Below, piece after piece: positions 25,921 through 34,270 of a stretch of DNA of 36,124 nucleotides (position 1 is its first letter; each line of letters opens with the position of its first letter). Under the pieces are notes generated by a model. It saw only the letters and a list, made by a program, of their open reading frames with translations. It ran no database searches and had not been told where the DNA came from. The stretch comes from an uncultured Eudoraea sp. (GTDB lineage Bacteria > Bacteroidota > Bacteroidia > Flavobacteriales > Flavobacteriaceae): positions 1 through 36,124 of the forward strand of contig NZ_CAMYIP010000152.1 in the NCBI RefSeq assembly GCF_947258525.1, in the 5' to 3' direction. Position numbers and translations under genes: made by a program.

Positions 25921-26056
25921 TAAACTTTTCCAATCGGGATGATATCCTTTTCTTCTGTCGGGATTCTCATATAGGTTGGAGCCATCAAAAAAACCTAAGC
26001 CATGGGCATCTTCAGGAAAATGGGAAGGTACCCAATCCAGGATAACCCCAATATCA
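25921..26056 (-). other. Inverted internal segment of glgB
   Basis: Read on the minus strand from 26055 to 25921, this stretch encodes 45 residues with no stop: [20 protein letters not shown], then [12 protein letters not shown], then [13 protein letters not shown]. This is the conserved centre of GlgB (GH13 region I and the following loop), which belongs on the plus strand between PEDFK (ending 25924) and ISNANFW (from 26057). At the left junction the palindrome TTTAAA gives a few bases of microhomology. No inverted repeats suited to site-specific inversion flank the block. Compared with the family consensus as I remember it, about 9 residues before DIG and about 13 after KSL are absent, so inversion came with flanking deletions whose sum keeps the frame. 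Confidence 0.92.
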
Positions 26057-27075
26057 ATAAGTAATGCTAATTTTTGGTTAGATCAGTATCATGCAGATGG
26101 TCTCCGTGTTGATGCGGTTGCTTCAATGTTGTATTTGGATTATTCTCGTGAAGAAGGGGAGTGGGAACCAAATATTTATGGCAATAACGAGAATCTTGAA
26201 GCAATTTCTTTTATACGAGAACTCAATCAGGAAGTATACAGCAGTTTTAAGGGAATTCAAACAATTGCCGAGGAATCAACTTCATTTTCAATGGTCTCTA
26301 AACCTGTTAGTATAGGCGGACTTGGATTTGGCATGAAGTGGATGATGGGCTGGATGCATGACACCCTGGAATACTTTAAGAAAGAACCTGTTTACAGAAG
26401 GCACCATCAGAATGACCTTACGTTTAGTATGACCTATGCTTTTACCGAGAACTTCATGTTGCCTTTTTCCCACGACGAGGTAGTTTATGGAAAGCAGTCT
26501 TTGTTATATAAAATGCCGGGCGATGAATGGCAAAGATTTGCAAACTTAAGATTGCTCTACGGATATATGTTTACGCATCCGGGTACTAACCTCCTATTTA
26601 TGGGTGCGGAATTTGGACAGTCTTCTGAATGGAATTATCAGCATAGTCTTGATTGGCATTTGTTGCAATATGATTTTCACGCTGGGATTCAGGAGCTGGT
26701 AAAAGACTTAAACAAGTTTTATCGTTCATCACCGGCCCTTTATGAAAAGCAGTTCAGCCCTGAAGGATTTCAGTGGATAGATTATGGAGATTATGAGAAT
26801 TCTGTACTTACATATATTCGCCGCGGACATGAACCTAAAAACGACCTGATTATAGCCTGTAACTTTACGCCGGTTCCTAGAGAAGGATACAGGGTAGGAA
26901 TCCCCAAAAAGGGACCTTTGAAGGAGGTTTTTAATAGTGATGCGAAAAAATATGGTGGAAGCGGAAGTAAAAATACCGGAATAAAAGTTTCCAAAACGCC
27001 ATGGCATGGTCATAAAACTTCTATTGAGATTACAATTCCACCACTTGGGATGGTAATTTTCAAATAAATATAGTC

Positions 27076-27093
27076 AACTATAACGTTGTAGTT
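27076..27093. promoter_or_regulatory. Near-palindrome with central AACGTT upstream of the GH31 gene
   Basis: AACTATAACGTTGTAGTT is an 18-bp near-perfect palindrome (one pair mismatched), 75 bases before the alpha-glucosidase start. LacI-family operators often have such a central CG-containing palindrome (PurR-like AACGTT), and these regulators commonly control glucan genes. This is inference; no regulator gene is in the window. Confidence 0.3.
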
Positions 27094-27167
27094 CATAAAT
27101 GGTAGTAATATCGTTTTTCTTTTAAAAGTTAAAGTCTTTTTTTTGTGGGTCTTTTAAATCACCCTTT

Positions 27168-29567
27168 ATGATTACCAATACAGAATTAGAATACAAAGGC
27201 AATTTATATCCCAATCATATAATTAAGTTCAAGCGTGACACCGATAAATTTTATTTTACTTCGGAGAATGGGGTAATTCTTGAAATAACGGTGCTGCGAA
27301 ACAGCGCTATTCGATTCAGATATGCCACGGAAGAAGTTTTTCAACCAGATTTTTCATATGCAATAAGTCCGGATGCCAGCAGGGGTTATAATAAGCTTGA
27401 GTCTACAGAAACAAAAACGGAATATCTAATTACCACTTCGAAGATTACGGTTCTGGTAGATAAAAAAACCATGCGAACACAAATTTCAGACTTAGAGGGG
27501 AATATCATAAATGAGGATGAACTCGGTTTTCACTGGGAGGAGAATTACGAATATGGCGGTAATTCTGTGAAGATGAGTAAGATTACCCAGACTGCTGAAA
27601 GTTTTTATGGTATGGGTGATAAGGCTACCCACTCAAACTTAAAAGGTAAAAGGGTAAGCAATTGGGTAACAGATTCTTATGCCTATAGCAAGGATCAGGA
27701 TCCTTTATATAAGGCAATTCCCTTTTATGTTGGCCTTCACAACGATATTGCTTATGGAATTTTCTTCGACAATACATTTAGAACCCATTTTGATTTTGCT
27801 CACGAAAGAAGGAATATAACCAGCTTTTGGGCAGATGGGGGAGAAATGAATTATTACTTCTTTTATGGCCCTGCCATGTCTAAAGTAGTCAGAGCTTATA
27901 CAGATCTAACTGGCACACCCGAAATCCCACCACTTTGGGCATTGGGCTTTCATCAATCTAAATGGAGTTACTTCCCTGAGAGCAATGTTAAAAAAATTGC
28001 TGCAAAATTCAGAGCTCTTAAAATACCTTGTGATGCCATCTATCTGGATATAGACTATATGGATGGATTTCGTTGTTTCACATGGGATAAGAAAAAATTT
28101 CCTGACCCTAAGGCCATGATACAGGATTTAGAGGAAGACGGCTTTAAAACTGTGGTCATGATAGATCCGGGCATTAAAGTAGATAAGGATTATTGGGTAT
28201 ACCAGGAAGCCTTAAAAAATGATTATTTCTGTAAAAGGGGAGATGGACCCTTGATGCGAGGTAAAGTCTGGCCCGGAGAATGTAGTTTTCCCGATTTTAC
28301 AAATCCGGAAGTCAGGAAATGGTGGGCAGGCCTCTATAAAGAGCTCATGTCAGAAACAGGAGCCCATGCAGTATGGAATGATATGAATGAACCTGCAATA
28401 ATGGAAGTTCCTTCTAAAACGGCACCATTAGATACCAGACATGATTTTGATGGCCATCCATGTAGTCATAGAAAGGCTCACAATATTTATGGTACTCAAA
28501 TGGTAAGGGCAACTTTTGAAGGTGTCAAAAAATACGTTTACCCTAAACGGCCTTTTGTAATAACAAGGGCGGCATATGCCGGAGCGCAGCGTTTCTGCTC
28601 TACCTGGACCGGAGACAATGTTGCTACATGGGAACACCTTTGGATTGCGAATGTACAGGTTCAAAGAATGTGTATGAGTGGTATGTCCTTTGTTGGTTCT
28701 GACATAGGAGGATTTGCAGAGCAACCAAATGGAGAACTTTTTGCCAGATGGATTCAATTAGGAGTCTTTCATCCATTTTTTAGGGTGCACTCCAGTGGAG
28801 ACCACGGAGATCAGGAGCCCTGGTCATTTGATAAGGAAGTAACCGGTATAGTAAGGAAGTTTATTGAATTAAGATACCAGCTTCTTCCGTATCTCTATAC
28901 CATGTTCTGGAAATATTCAAATGAGAACATACCTATGCTTAAACCTTTGGTATATTTTGATCAGGAAGACCATCAAACACATTTTAGAACAGATGAGTTT
29001 ATATTCGGAGAACAAATATTGGTCTGTCCAATTCAGGAACCAAACGCAATGGGAAGAAGAATGTATATTCCCAGGGGAAAATGGCATAATTTTTGGACTG
29101 GTGAGGTTGTGGAAGGAGGAATGGAAAAATGGGTTCCGGCAGATATTGATAAAATTCCAATTTTTGTTAAAGAAGGAGCAATAATTCCCACATATCCTGT
29201 CCAGCAGTATGTTGGTGAAAAAGTTATCGAAGAATTAATCCTTGATGTTTACTTTAAGTTGGGTATTGAAAATTCCTCAGTTTATGAAGATGGACATGAC
29301 GGTTATGATTATACAAAAGGGAATTATAGCCTCAGGAATTTTAAATTGAATGGTAAGAAAAATGAATTGATTATTCAGCAGTTTAAAAATGGAGCATTCG
29401 TTACTTCTTATAGTTCATTTAAGATTAATTTAATTGATTTGCCATTTACTATAAAAGAAATAGAAGTAGACAATGAAATTGTACCACTTAAAGATCTCAT
29501 AAAGAATGGAAATAATGCAATACAAGTCACTAAGGAATTTACTGTATTGCACATAGTAGGTAAATAA
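27168..29567 (+). CDS. GH31 alpha-glucosidase
   Basis: This 799-residue glycoside hydrolase of family 31 removes alpha-linked glucose from the non-reducing ends of maltodextrin-type glucans, or a related alpha-glucosidic substrate. The nucleophile is Asp405 in WNDMNEPA and the acid/base is Asp483 in TWTGDNVATWEHL, both family hallmarks. The N-terminal beta-sandwich covers about 1-240, the barrel about 250-590, and beta domains the C-terminus. No signal peptide is visible, so it is cytoplasmic. It is the last gene of the glucan cluster, 100 bases after the glgB remnant, and probably recycles the glucan made by GlgE. Codon use and length are normal, with no damage. Confidence 0.93.
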   Translation: MITNTELEYKGNLYPNHIIKFKRDTDKFYFTSENGVILEITVLRNSAIRFRYATEEVFQPDFSYAISPDASRGYNKLESTETKTEYLITTSKITVLVDKKTMRTQISDLEGNIINEDELGFHWEENYEYGGNSVKMSKITQTAESFYGMGDKATHSNLKGKRVSNWVTDSYAYSKDQDPLYKAIPFYVGLHNDIAYGIFFDNTFRTHFDFAHERRNITSFWADGGEMNYYFFYGPAMSKVVRAYTDLTGTPEIPPLWALGFHQSKWSYFPESNVKKIAAKFRALKIPCDAIYLDIDYMDGFRCFTWDKKKFPDPKAMIQDLEEDGFKTVVMIDPGIKVDKDYWVYQEALKNDYFCKRGDGPLMRGKVWPGECSFPDFTNPEVRKWWAGLYKELMSETGAHAVWNDMNEPAIMEVPSKTAPLDTRHDFDGHPCSHRKAHNIYGTQMVRATFEGVKKYVYPKRPFVITRAAYAGAQRFCSTWTGDNVATWEHLWIANVQVQRMCMSGMSFVGSDIGGFAEQPNGELFARWIQLGVFHPFFRVHSSGDHGDQEPWSFDKEVTGIVRKFIELRYQLLPYLYTMFWKYSNENIPMLKPLVYFDQEDHQTHFRTDEFIFGEQILVCPIQEPNAMGRRMYIPRGKWHNFWTGEVVEGGMEKWVPADIDKIPIFVKEGAIIPTYPVQQYVGEKVIEELILDVYFKLGIENSSVYEDGHDGYDYTKGNYSLRNFKLNGKKNELIIQQFKNGAFVTSYSSFKINLIDLPFTIKEIEVDNEIVPLKDLIKNGNNAIQVTKEFTVLHIVGK

Positions 29568-29603
29568 ATATTTTGTATTTTAAGTCTTAATTAATCATCA
29601 AAA

Positions 29604-30419
29604 ATGAGCACGAAAAAGTTTGTACTGGTATTCGTATTATTCTTGGGAATTGCCTCCTGTAAAGTGAATCCATTTACGGGACAAAAAGTATTGAACTTCT
29701 ACCCAAACAGTCAGATTTTTCCAATGGCCTTCGCACAATACGATGAATTCATTGGACAAAATGATGTTCTTGAGAAAACTACCGAAGCCAAGATGATTAC
29801 AAGGGTTGGGCAGCGAATTTCTTCTGCGGCTGAAAGATGGTTGTCGGCTAATGGATACCCCGGATATCTTAAGGATTACCGATGGGAGTATAATTTGGTA
29901 AAAGACACGCTAATTAATGCCTGGTGCATGCCTGGTGGCAAGATTGTTTTTTATACCGGTATTCTTCCTATTTGTGCGGGAGAGACAGGAGTGGCGGTAG
30001 TAATGGGTCATGAAGTGGCTCATGCCTTAGCAGATCATGGTGCACAGCGAATGAGTGCCGGAACCCTGCAGCAACTGGGAGCGGTTGCCGGAAATATTGC
30101 GATCCAGGATGATAAATCAAGAAATATGTTTAACCAGGCATACGGTATTGGCTCTACGGTCGGACTCATGCTGCCTTTCAGCCGCAGTCATGAAACTGAA
30201 GCAGATAGAATAGGACTTCAAATAATGGCCATAGCAGGCTATAACCCCGATGAGGCCTCGCGTTTATGGCAACGTATGAAAGCAAATGCCGGAGGCAATG
30301 CCCCACCTGAGTTTTTAAGTACACACCCATCTAATGATACCAGGATAGCCAATTTAACCCAATGGGCGCCATTGGCGAGGCAGGAAGCTCAGAAGTTCGG
30401 TGTTACTTCTTTTCAATAG
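29604..30419 (+). CDS. M48 family metallopeptidase, lipoprotein
   Basis: This 271-residue zinc protease resembles the LoiP/YcaL/BepA-type periplasmic M48 peptidases. The signal ends in a lipobox at Cys19 (LGIASC). The zinc-binding motif HEVAH is at 136-140, and the third ligand lies in SRSHETEADRIGL, near residue 197. It would degrade misfolded envelope proteins. The family's C-terminal extension is absent, as in LoiP-like members. It starts 36 bases after the GH31 stop, and a hairpin terminator follows at 30461-30486. Confidence 0.92.
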   Translation: MSTKKFVLVFVLFLGIASCKVNPFTGQKVLNFYPNSQIFPMAFAQYDEFIGQNDVLEKTTEAKMITRVGQRISSAAERWLSANGYPGYLKDYRWEYNLVKDTLINAWCMPGGKIVFYTGILPICAGETGVAVVMGHEVAHALADHGAQRMSAGTLQQLGAVAGNIAIQDDKSRNMFNQAYGIGSTVGLMLPFSRSHETEADRIGLQIMAIAGYNPDEASRLWQRMKANAGGNAPPEFLSTHPSNDTRIANLTQWAPLARQEAQKFGVTSFQ

Positions 30420-30460
30420 CCGAATCTCAAATAGTGATTTCCCTAATAGTTGTATATTCG

Positions 30461-30486
30461 AAGCTGCTCATATAGAGTAGCTTTTT
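30461..30486 (+). terminator. Intrinsic terminator after the M48 gene, abutting the MFS start
   Basis: AAGCTGCTC (30461-30469) pairs with GAGTAGCTT (30475-30483), with one G-U pair and a 5-base loop. Ts run to 30486. The MFS gene starts only five bases later, so the hairpin may also hide that gene's initiation region. Confidence 0.75.
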
Positions 30487-30491
30487 AATAA

Positions 30492-31814
30492 ATGGCCAGA
30501 ACTTTTGCAATAAAGGGAAGTAAGAGATTATTAAATGCCTGGGCATTTTATGATTGGGCGAATTCTGTATATAGCCTTGTTATTGCATCTGCCATTTTTC
30601 CAATTTTTTATGGAGCTTTGTTTAGAGCTGCAGATATTGAGAAAGTATCTGTTTTTGGTGGTGATATTGAAAGAGCACCATTAATAAGTTATCTCACATC
30701 AGCCGCATTTTTGTTCATCGGCGTAATTACCCCTCTAATTTCCGGGATTGCAGATTATCTTGGTAATAAGAAGATCTTTATGAAATTTTTTTGTTACCTG
30801 GGAGGAGTTTCCTGCATTGGGCTTTACTGGTTTTCATTGGAAAATATTTATTTGGGCCTGGTATGTTACTTTTTTGGTCTTGTGGGATTCTGGGTGAGTT
30901 TTGCAATCAATAATTCCTACCTTCCTGATATCGCTTACCCTGAGCAACAGGACGGTATTAGTGCCAAAGGATTTTCCATGGGCTATATAGGTAGTGTTCT
31001 TTTACTGCTTTTAAACCTTGCCATGGTAATGAAACCCGATATTTTTGGGATAGAGACAGATGCCACTGAAGTAGCTGAAATAAAAGCTATGAAATATTCA
31101 TTCGTAACAGTAGGTATATGGTGGATTCTGTTTAGTCAATATACTTTTTATTATCTGCCTAAAGGGATAAAAAGGCCGGGAGTACGGCAAAATATTATTT
31201 TCAATGGATTCAAAGAGCTAAAAGGGGTCTGGCACCAATTAGGAAATGAGGTAAAACTTAAAAGATATCTATTAGCCTTTTTTGTTTATAGTATGGCGGT
31301 GCAGACTGTTATGTTGATTGCTACTTATTTTGGAGAGCAGGAGATAGACTGGGGTTCAGATAATGAGCGTACTACAGGGTTAATTGTAAGTATTCTGGTT
31401 ATTCAATTGGTGGCCATTTTCGGGGCAACCATGACTGCCAGAGCATCAAAAAGATTTGGCAATATAAAAACGCTGATGGTGATAAATATTTTATGGCTAA
31501 TAATCTGTATTTATGCCTATTTCTTAGTTACTCCTCTCGATTTCTATATAGCAGCCGGTTTTGTTGGAATTGTAATGGGCGGAATACAGGCCTTATCGAG
31601 ATCTACGTATTCCAAATTTATCCCTGAAACAACAGATACGGCTTCCTTTTTTAGTTTTTATGATGTTGCGGAAAAAATGGGAATCGTTATAGGCACTTTT
31701 TTGTATGGTTTTATTGCCCAGTTTACAGGTAGCATGAGAAACGCAACCATATTTCTGGGACTATTTTTCCTTTGTGGTTTGTTTTTGTTGACCAGGGTAG
31801 ATAAAAAACCCTGA
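30492..31814 (+). CDS. MFS transporter, UMF1/Atg22-like
   Basis: This 440-residue transporter has about twelve membrane helices. Its N-terminus (KRLLNAWAFYDWANSVYSLV) carries the NAWAFYDWANS-type signature of the UMF1 (Atg22-like) major facilitator family, found in many bacteria with unassigned substrates. A loop between helices 6 and 7 is present near residue 240. The gene begins right after the M48 terminator hairpin, so expression probably needs its own promoter. Its stop codon (31812-31814) lies inside the terminator hairpin of the convergent DUF2807 operon, so the last codons (KKP, stop) are also structural RNA for the opposite strand. Confidence 0.9.
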   Translation: MARTFAIKGSKRLLNAWAFYDWANSVYSLVIASAIFPIFYGALFRAADIEKVSVFGGDIERAPLISYLTSAAFLFIGVITPLISGIADYLGNKKIFMKFFCYLGGVSCIGLYWFSLENIYLGLVCYFFGLVGFWVSFAINNSYLPDIAYPEQQDGISAKGFSMGYIGSVLLLLLNLAMVMKPDIFGIETDATEVAEIKAMKYSFVTVGIWWILFSQYTFYYLPKGIKRPGVRQNIIFNGFKELKGVWHQLGNEVKLKRYLLAFFVYSMAVQTVMLIATYFGEQEIDWGSDNERTTGLIVSILVIQLVAIFGATMTARASKRFGNIKTLMVINILWLIICIYAYFLVTPLDFYIAAGFVGIVMGGIQALSRSTYSKFIPETTDTASFFSFYDVAEKMGIVIGTFLYGFIAQFTGSMRNATIFLGLFFLCGLFLLTRVDKKP

Positions 31815-31829
31815 CGTTTCCGCCAGGGT
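31803..31829 (-). terminator. Intrinsic terminator of the ECF/DUF2807 operon
   Basis: On the minus strand ACCCTGGCG, a GAAA tetraloop and CGTCAGGGT (31829-31808) form a 9-bp stem with one G-U pair. Five more Ts (to 31803) follow. It lies 30 bases after the DUF2807 stop and overlaps the end of the MFS coding sequence. Confidence 0.9.
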
Positions 31830-31858
31830 ACTATTGCCGTTCGTTTTTTGATGTAATA

Positions 31859-32590
31859 CTAACCTTTGGTAATATCTCCGGAACCAGAGGTTTTGCTATC
31901 TATCTTTTTCGGATCCCCTCTATAATGTATATCTCCTGAACCGGAAACCCTGGCAATTAATTCTTCATTGACAGTAACCTTGATATCAGCAGAACCAGAA
32001 ACACTTGCATCAACTTTATCGGCTATTAGTTCAAAAGCCTTTATGTCACCGGAGCCCGAAATTTGAACCTCAAATACTTCAGTGGAGCCACTTAACTTTA
32101 TGTCTCCGGAACCGGACATTGATGCAGTAACGGTTTTAGATTCCAAATCGAGTGTGATATCTCCGGAGCCCGACATACTTGTATTGAATTCTGAAGCGGA
32201 AATTGTTTTTTCACCAACTATATCTCCCGATCCTGACAGTGAAACTGCGTTAATACTCTCTACCGGTACAGTTACAAAGATTCCCCCATCTTCTTTCCAT
32301 GAAGAAGGTTGGAGGTTATAACCTTTTTTTACTTTAATGACCAATTTGCCATCCTTTACCTCGGTTTTTATATACTCAAGCAAATTTTCATCGCCCTCAA
32401 TACTAAGTTTTCCCTCTTTTCCGTCAACCAGGATAACATCAAACCATCCTGAAACTGAAATGGCATCATAATCTTCTGTAGATCTTTCAATGGTAACTAC
32501 ATTTCCATTTCCTTTTATTTTCTTTCCCCATTGTGCATTTGCGGATGCAACCATGCATAGTGCTATTCCAAGTGTTAGTATTTTATTCAT
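31859..32590 (-). CDS. DUF2807 (head-GIN domain) repeat protein, secreted
   Basis: This 243-residue protein has a signal peptide (1-20, ending SANAQ) and a DUF2807-type beta-solenoid. SGSGDI, or once SGSADI, recurs seven times at roughly 15-25 residue intervals from about residue 115 to the end, one repeat per coil. Such parallel beta-helix domains occur in envelope-stress proteins and putative adhesins; the exact role is unknown. It is the last gene of the sigma, anti-sigma-like, DUF4097-like, DUF2807 operon and is followed by its terminator. The high repeat identity at DNA level makes it prone to slippage or recombination. Confidence 0.88.
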   Translation of the reverse strand: MNKILTLGIALCMVASANAQWGKKIKGNGNVVTIERSTEDYDAISVSGWFDVILVDGKEGKLSIEGDENLLEYIKTEVKDGKLVIKVKKGYNLQPSSWKEDGGIFVTVPVESINAVSLSGSGDIVGEKTISASEFNTSMSGSGDITLDLESKTVTASMSGSGDIKLSGSTEVFEVQISGSGDIKAFELIADKVDASVSGSADIKVTVNEELIARVSGSGDIHYRGDPKKIDSKTSGSGDITKG

Positions 32591-32635
32591 GATTATGTGT
32601 TTTAGATATTAGTATTTGTTGTTTAAAGGTTCTGT

Positions 32636-33727
32636 TCAATTTTTAGTAAAACTGACACTGCCATAATCACTTGTTATGGAGATCATGTTTTCACTACTTT
32701 CACTTCCATAAAAACCTTTGTAATATCGCTCATTGGATTTTTCTTTACTTATATTAATTTCAAAATCATCTTTCCCGCTAACACCGGCATATTCAGTTGT
32801 AATTTCAAAATTGAAGTTATACATAGGATCATATCCTATTTTAATACCTGTATAGTCTGAACGGATAGAAACATTTCCTCCATCTTCAGCCATGTTTTTA
32901 ATGCTTACAGAGCCATAATCTGCATTAATATCCACATTACCATGAATAGTACCCAGCTTTACATTTATATAATCTCCATTGCCTTGAACGCTGTAGGCTT
33001 TTTCTACGTCTAATTTACCATAATCACTGGTATACTCCAGATTTTGCATCTCTCCGATGGCGGAATTCGTATAATCGGCGCTTATATATAAATCCCCGGC
33101 TTTTTGAATGGTAAATCCTGAGTAATCGGCAGAAATTTTAGCACTTCTCACATATTCTATAGTTGATTTCGAAGTATAATCAAATTTTAGTTCATTATTC
33201 CTACCATGCAATTCTCCAATTTCCAATCTTCCATAATCACAACTAATTTTGGCATGGCCATCAATCCTGTCCAGCATAATATTCCCATAGTCATTATTAA
33301 GGTGTACGCTATTTTTTACCGGTAGTTTAATAATGTAATTGATTTGCATATTCACATTGTTATTATTTCCCCAGTTCCAGCCCCAACCTTTATCCTTGTT
33401 GAAGATTGTTTTTGCTGAAACCATATCGCTGCTGGCATCAAAATCCACAGTAATTTTATCGAGCTTCTCCTGTACTTTAGACTCGTTATTTCCACTTGTT
33501 TTAATATGTACTTCTATTACTACTCTGTTTTCGCTCCAGGAGCTTAAACTTAGATTTCCGTAGCTATTCGAAACCTTGAGAAGGGCGTCTGTATTGACAT
33601 CAAATTCCTTCTTGATGGTTTTCTCTTTGGTATACTTGCCTTTCAGCTTTCCATTGGATGCCTGACCTGCTGCAGGAACTATAAGAAGTGCAATTAATAA
33701 ATATTTAAATAGTAATGTTTTCATCAT
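32636..33727 (-). CDS. DUF4097-like beta-solenoid protein, secreted
   Basis: This 363-residue protein has a signal peptide (ending near AAGQAS). Its mature part is a ladder of about eleven short coils marked by DYG, DYT, DYS or similar (for example NDYGNI, CDYGRL, ADYSGF, SDYGKL, ADYGSV, SDYGSV) about every 20 residues. This resembles the DUF4097 adhesin-like beta-helix, and I am less sure of the family name than of the fold. Its start overlaps the end of the anti-sigma-like gene by 23 bases (20 if the second ATG is used), so translation is coupled. It precedes the DUF2807 gene by 45 bases. A role in sensing or resisting envelope stress is inferred from operon context. Confidence 0.75.
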   Translation of the reverse strand: MMKTLLFKYLLIALLIVPAAGQASNGKLKGKYTKEKTIKKEFDVNTDALLKVSNSYGNLSLSSWSENRVVIEVHIKTSGNNESKVQEKLDKITVDFDASSDMVSAKTIFNKDKGWGWNWGNNNNVNMQINYIIKLPVKNSVHLNNDYGNIMLDRIDGHAKISCDYGRLEIGELHGRNNELKFDYTSKSTIEYVRSAKISADYSGFTIQKAGDLYISADYTNSAIGEMQNLEYTSDYGKLDVEKAYSVQGNGDYINVKLGTIHGNVDINADYGSVSIKNMAEDGGNVSIRSDYTGIKIGYDPMYNFNFEITTEYAGVSGKDDFEINISKEKSNERYYKGFYGSESSENMISITSDYGSVSFTKN

Positions 33728-34268
33728 CGTAATTTTTAAAAGTTTTAATATTTTCTATCTTGTCCATAACCTCCTGCAACAAATCAATGCGCGTTTGGAA
33801 ATTGGTTATCATCGCACTAAGTATCAGTTTGCTATTTCCTCCATTAATTAGATCTTGTTCAAGTTTTTTGTAATTTATTTCCAGTTTGTTTAATTGTAAT
33901 AAAGTGTCATCTACTAATTTTTTGGTTTCAGGTGTGCTTTCATTTACCAGATCGTTAATTTGCCCCTCAATAAGGTTGGCAAAGTAAAACTGAGTCTGAG
34001 AAACCTCCGGGGATATTTTAGCAACCTGCTCTTCAATTGAAGGCCTGCTGGTATAGAGCGATGCACCTACTGCGAAAAGCAACATTATGGAAGCAGCAAT
34101 CGATAAAGGCCGCCACCAATTGTTCTTTTTTGGCGCTAATCTTACTACCCCTTTAGAATTGCTTAACTTCTGCAGGAACCTTTCCTCATGACCTTCTCCT
34201 GGTTCTTCTGTATCAAAAGAGCCTTGAAGTGTCTTGAACAATTCCTCTATTTTTCGATCTTCATTCAT
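33705..34268 (-). CDS. Single-pass membrane protein, probable anti-sigma factor
   Basis: This 187-residue protein has a cytoplasmic N-terminus of about 52 residues, one membrane helix at 53-73 (LSIAASIMLLFAVGASLY), and a periplasmic region rich in predicted helix and coiled coil (about 95-180). This layout and its position two bases after an ECF sigma gene fit an anti-sigma factor. The usual zinc-binding HxxxCxxC motif is absent and I know no named family for it. The periplasmic coiled coil could be the stress sensor. Its end overlaps the DUF4097-like gene. Confidence 0.7.
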   Translation of the reverse strand: MNEDRKIEELFKTLQGSFDTEEPGEGHEERFLQKLSNSKGVVRLAPKKNNWWRPLSIAASIMLLFAVGASLYTSRPSIEEQVAKISPEVSQTQFYFANLIEGQINDLVNESTPETKKLVDDTLLQLNKLEINYKKLEQDLINGGNSKLILSAMITNFQTRIDLLQEVMDKIENIKTFKNYDDENITI

Positions 34269-34270
34269 AA

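Larger units (their letters stand above)
25227..27067 (+). pseudogene. glgB: 1,4-alpha-glucan branching enzyme, broken by a frameshift and an internal inversion
   Basis: The remains of a GH13 branching enzyme of about 630 residues. Frame 1 (25227 to about 25520) has the N-terminal CBM48 part (FAVWAPTAKSVSVIGDFNYW). A 14-bp imperfect tandem duplication at 25511-25538 shifts the frame. Frame 2 continues with EKADPFARYCQHPPNTASVV and YEIHLGSWKR to PEDFK (25924), then enters an inverted block and stops at TGA 25940-25942. From 26057 the same frame resumes as [20 protein letters not shown] and runs intact to 27067, including the nucleophile region, IAEEST and FSHDEVV. The inverted block holds the missing core ([12 protein letters not shown]...) on the minus strand. 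Family-consensus residues on both sides of it appear lost. No active enzyme can come from this copy. Whether this is biological or an assembly or amplification artefact cannot be told from the sequence alone. Confidence 0.93.

Noticed and set aside
25940-25942. Recoded TGA in glgB
   Set aside because: The stop lies in antisense sequence of the inverted block; reading through gives no family-like residues.
25921-26056. A switchable (site-specific) invertible element in glgB
   Set aside because: No inverted repeats flank the block, no invertase is adjacent, and residues at both junctions appear lost, so turning it back would not restore the gene.
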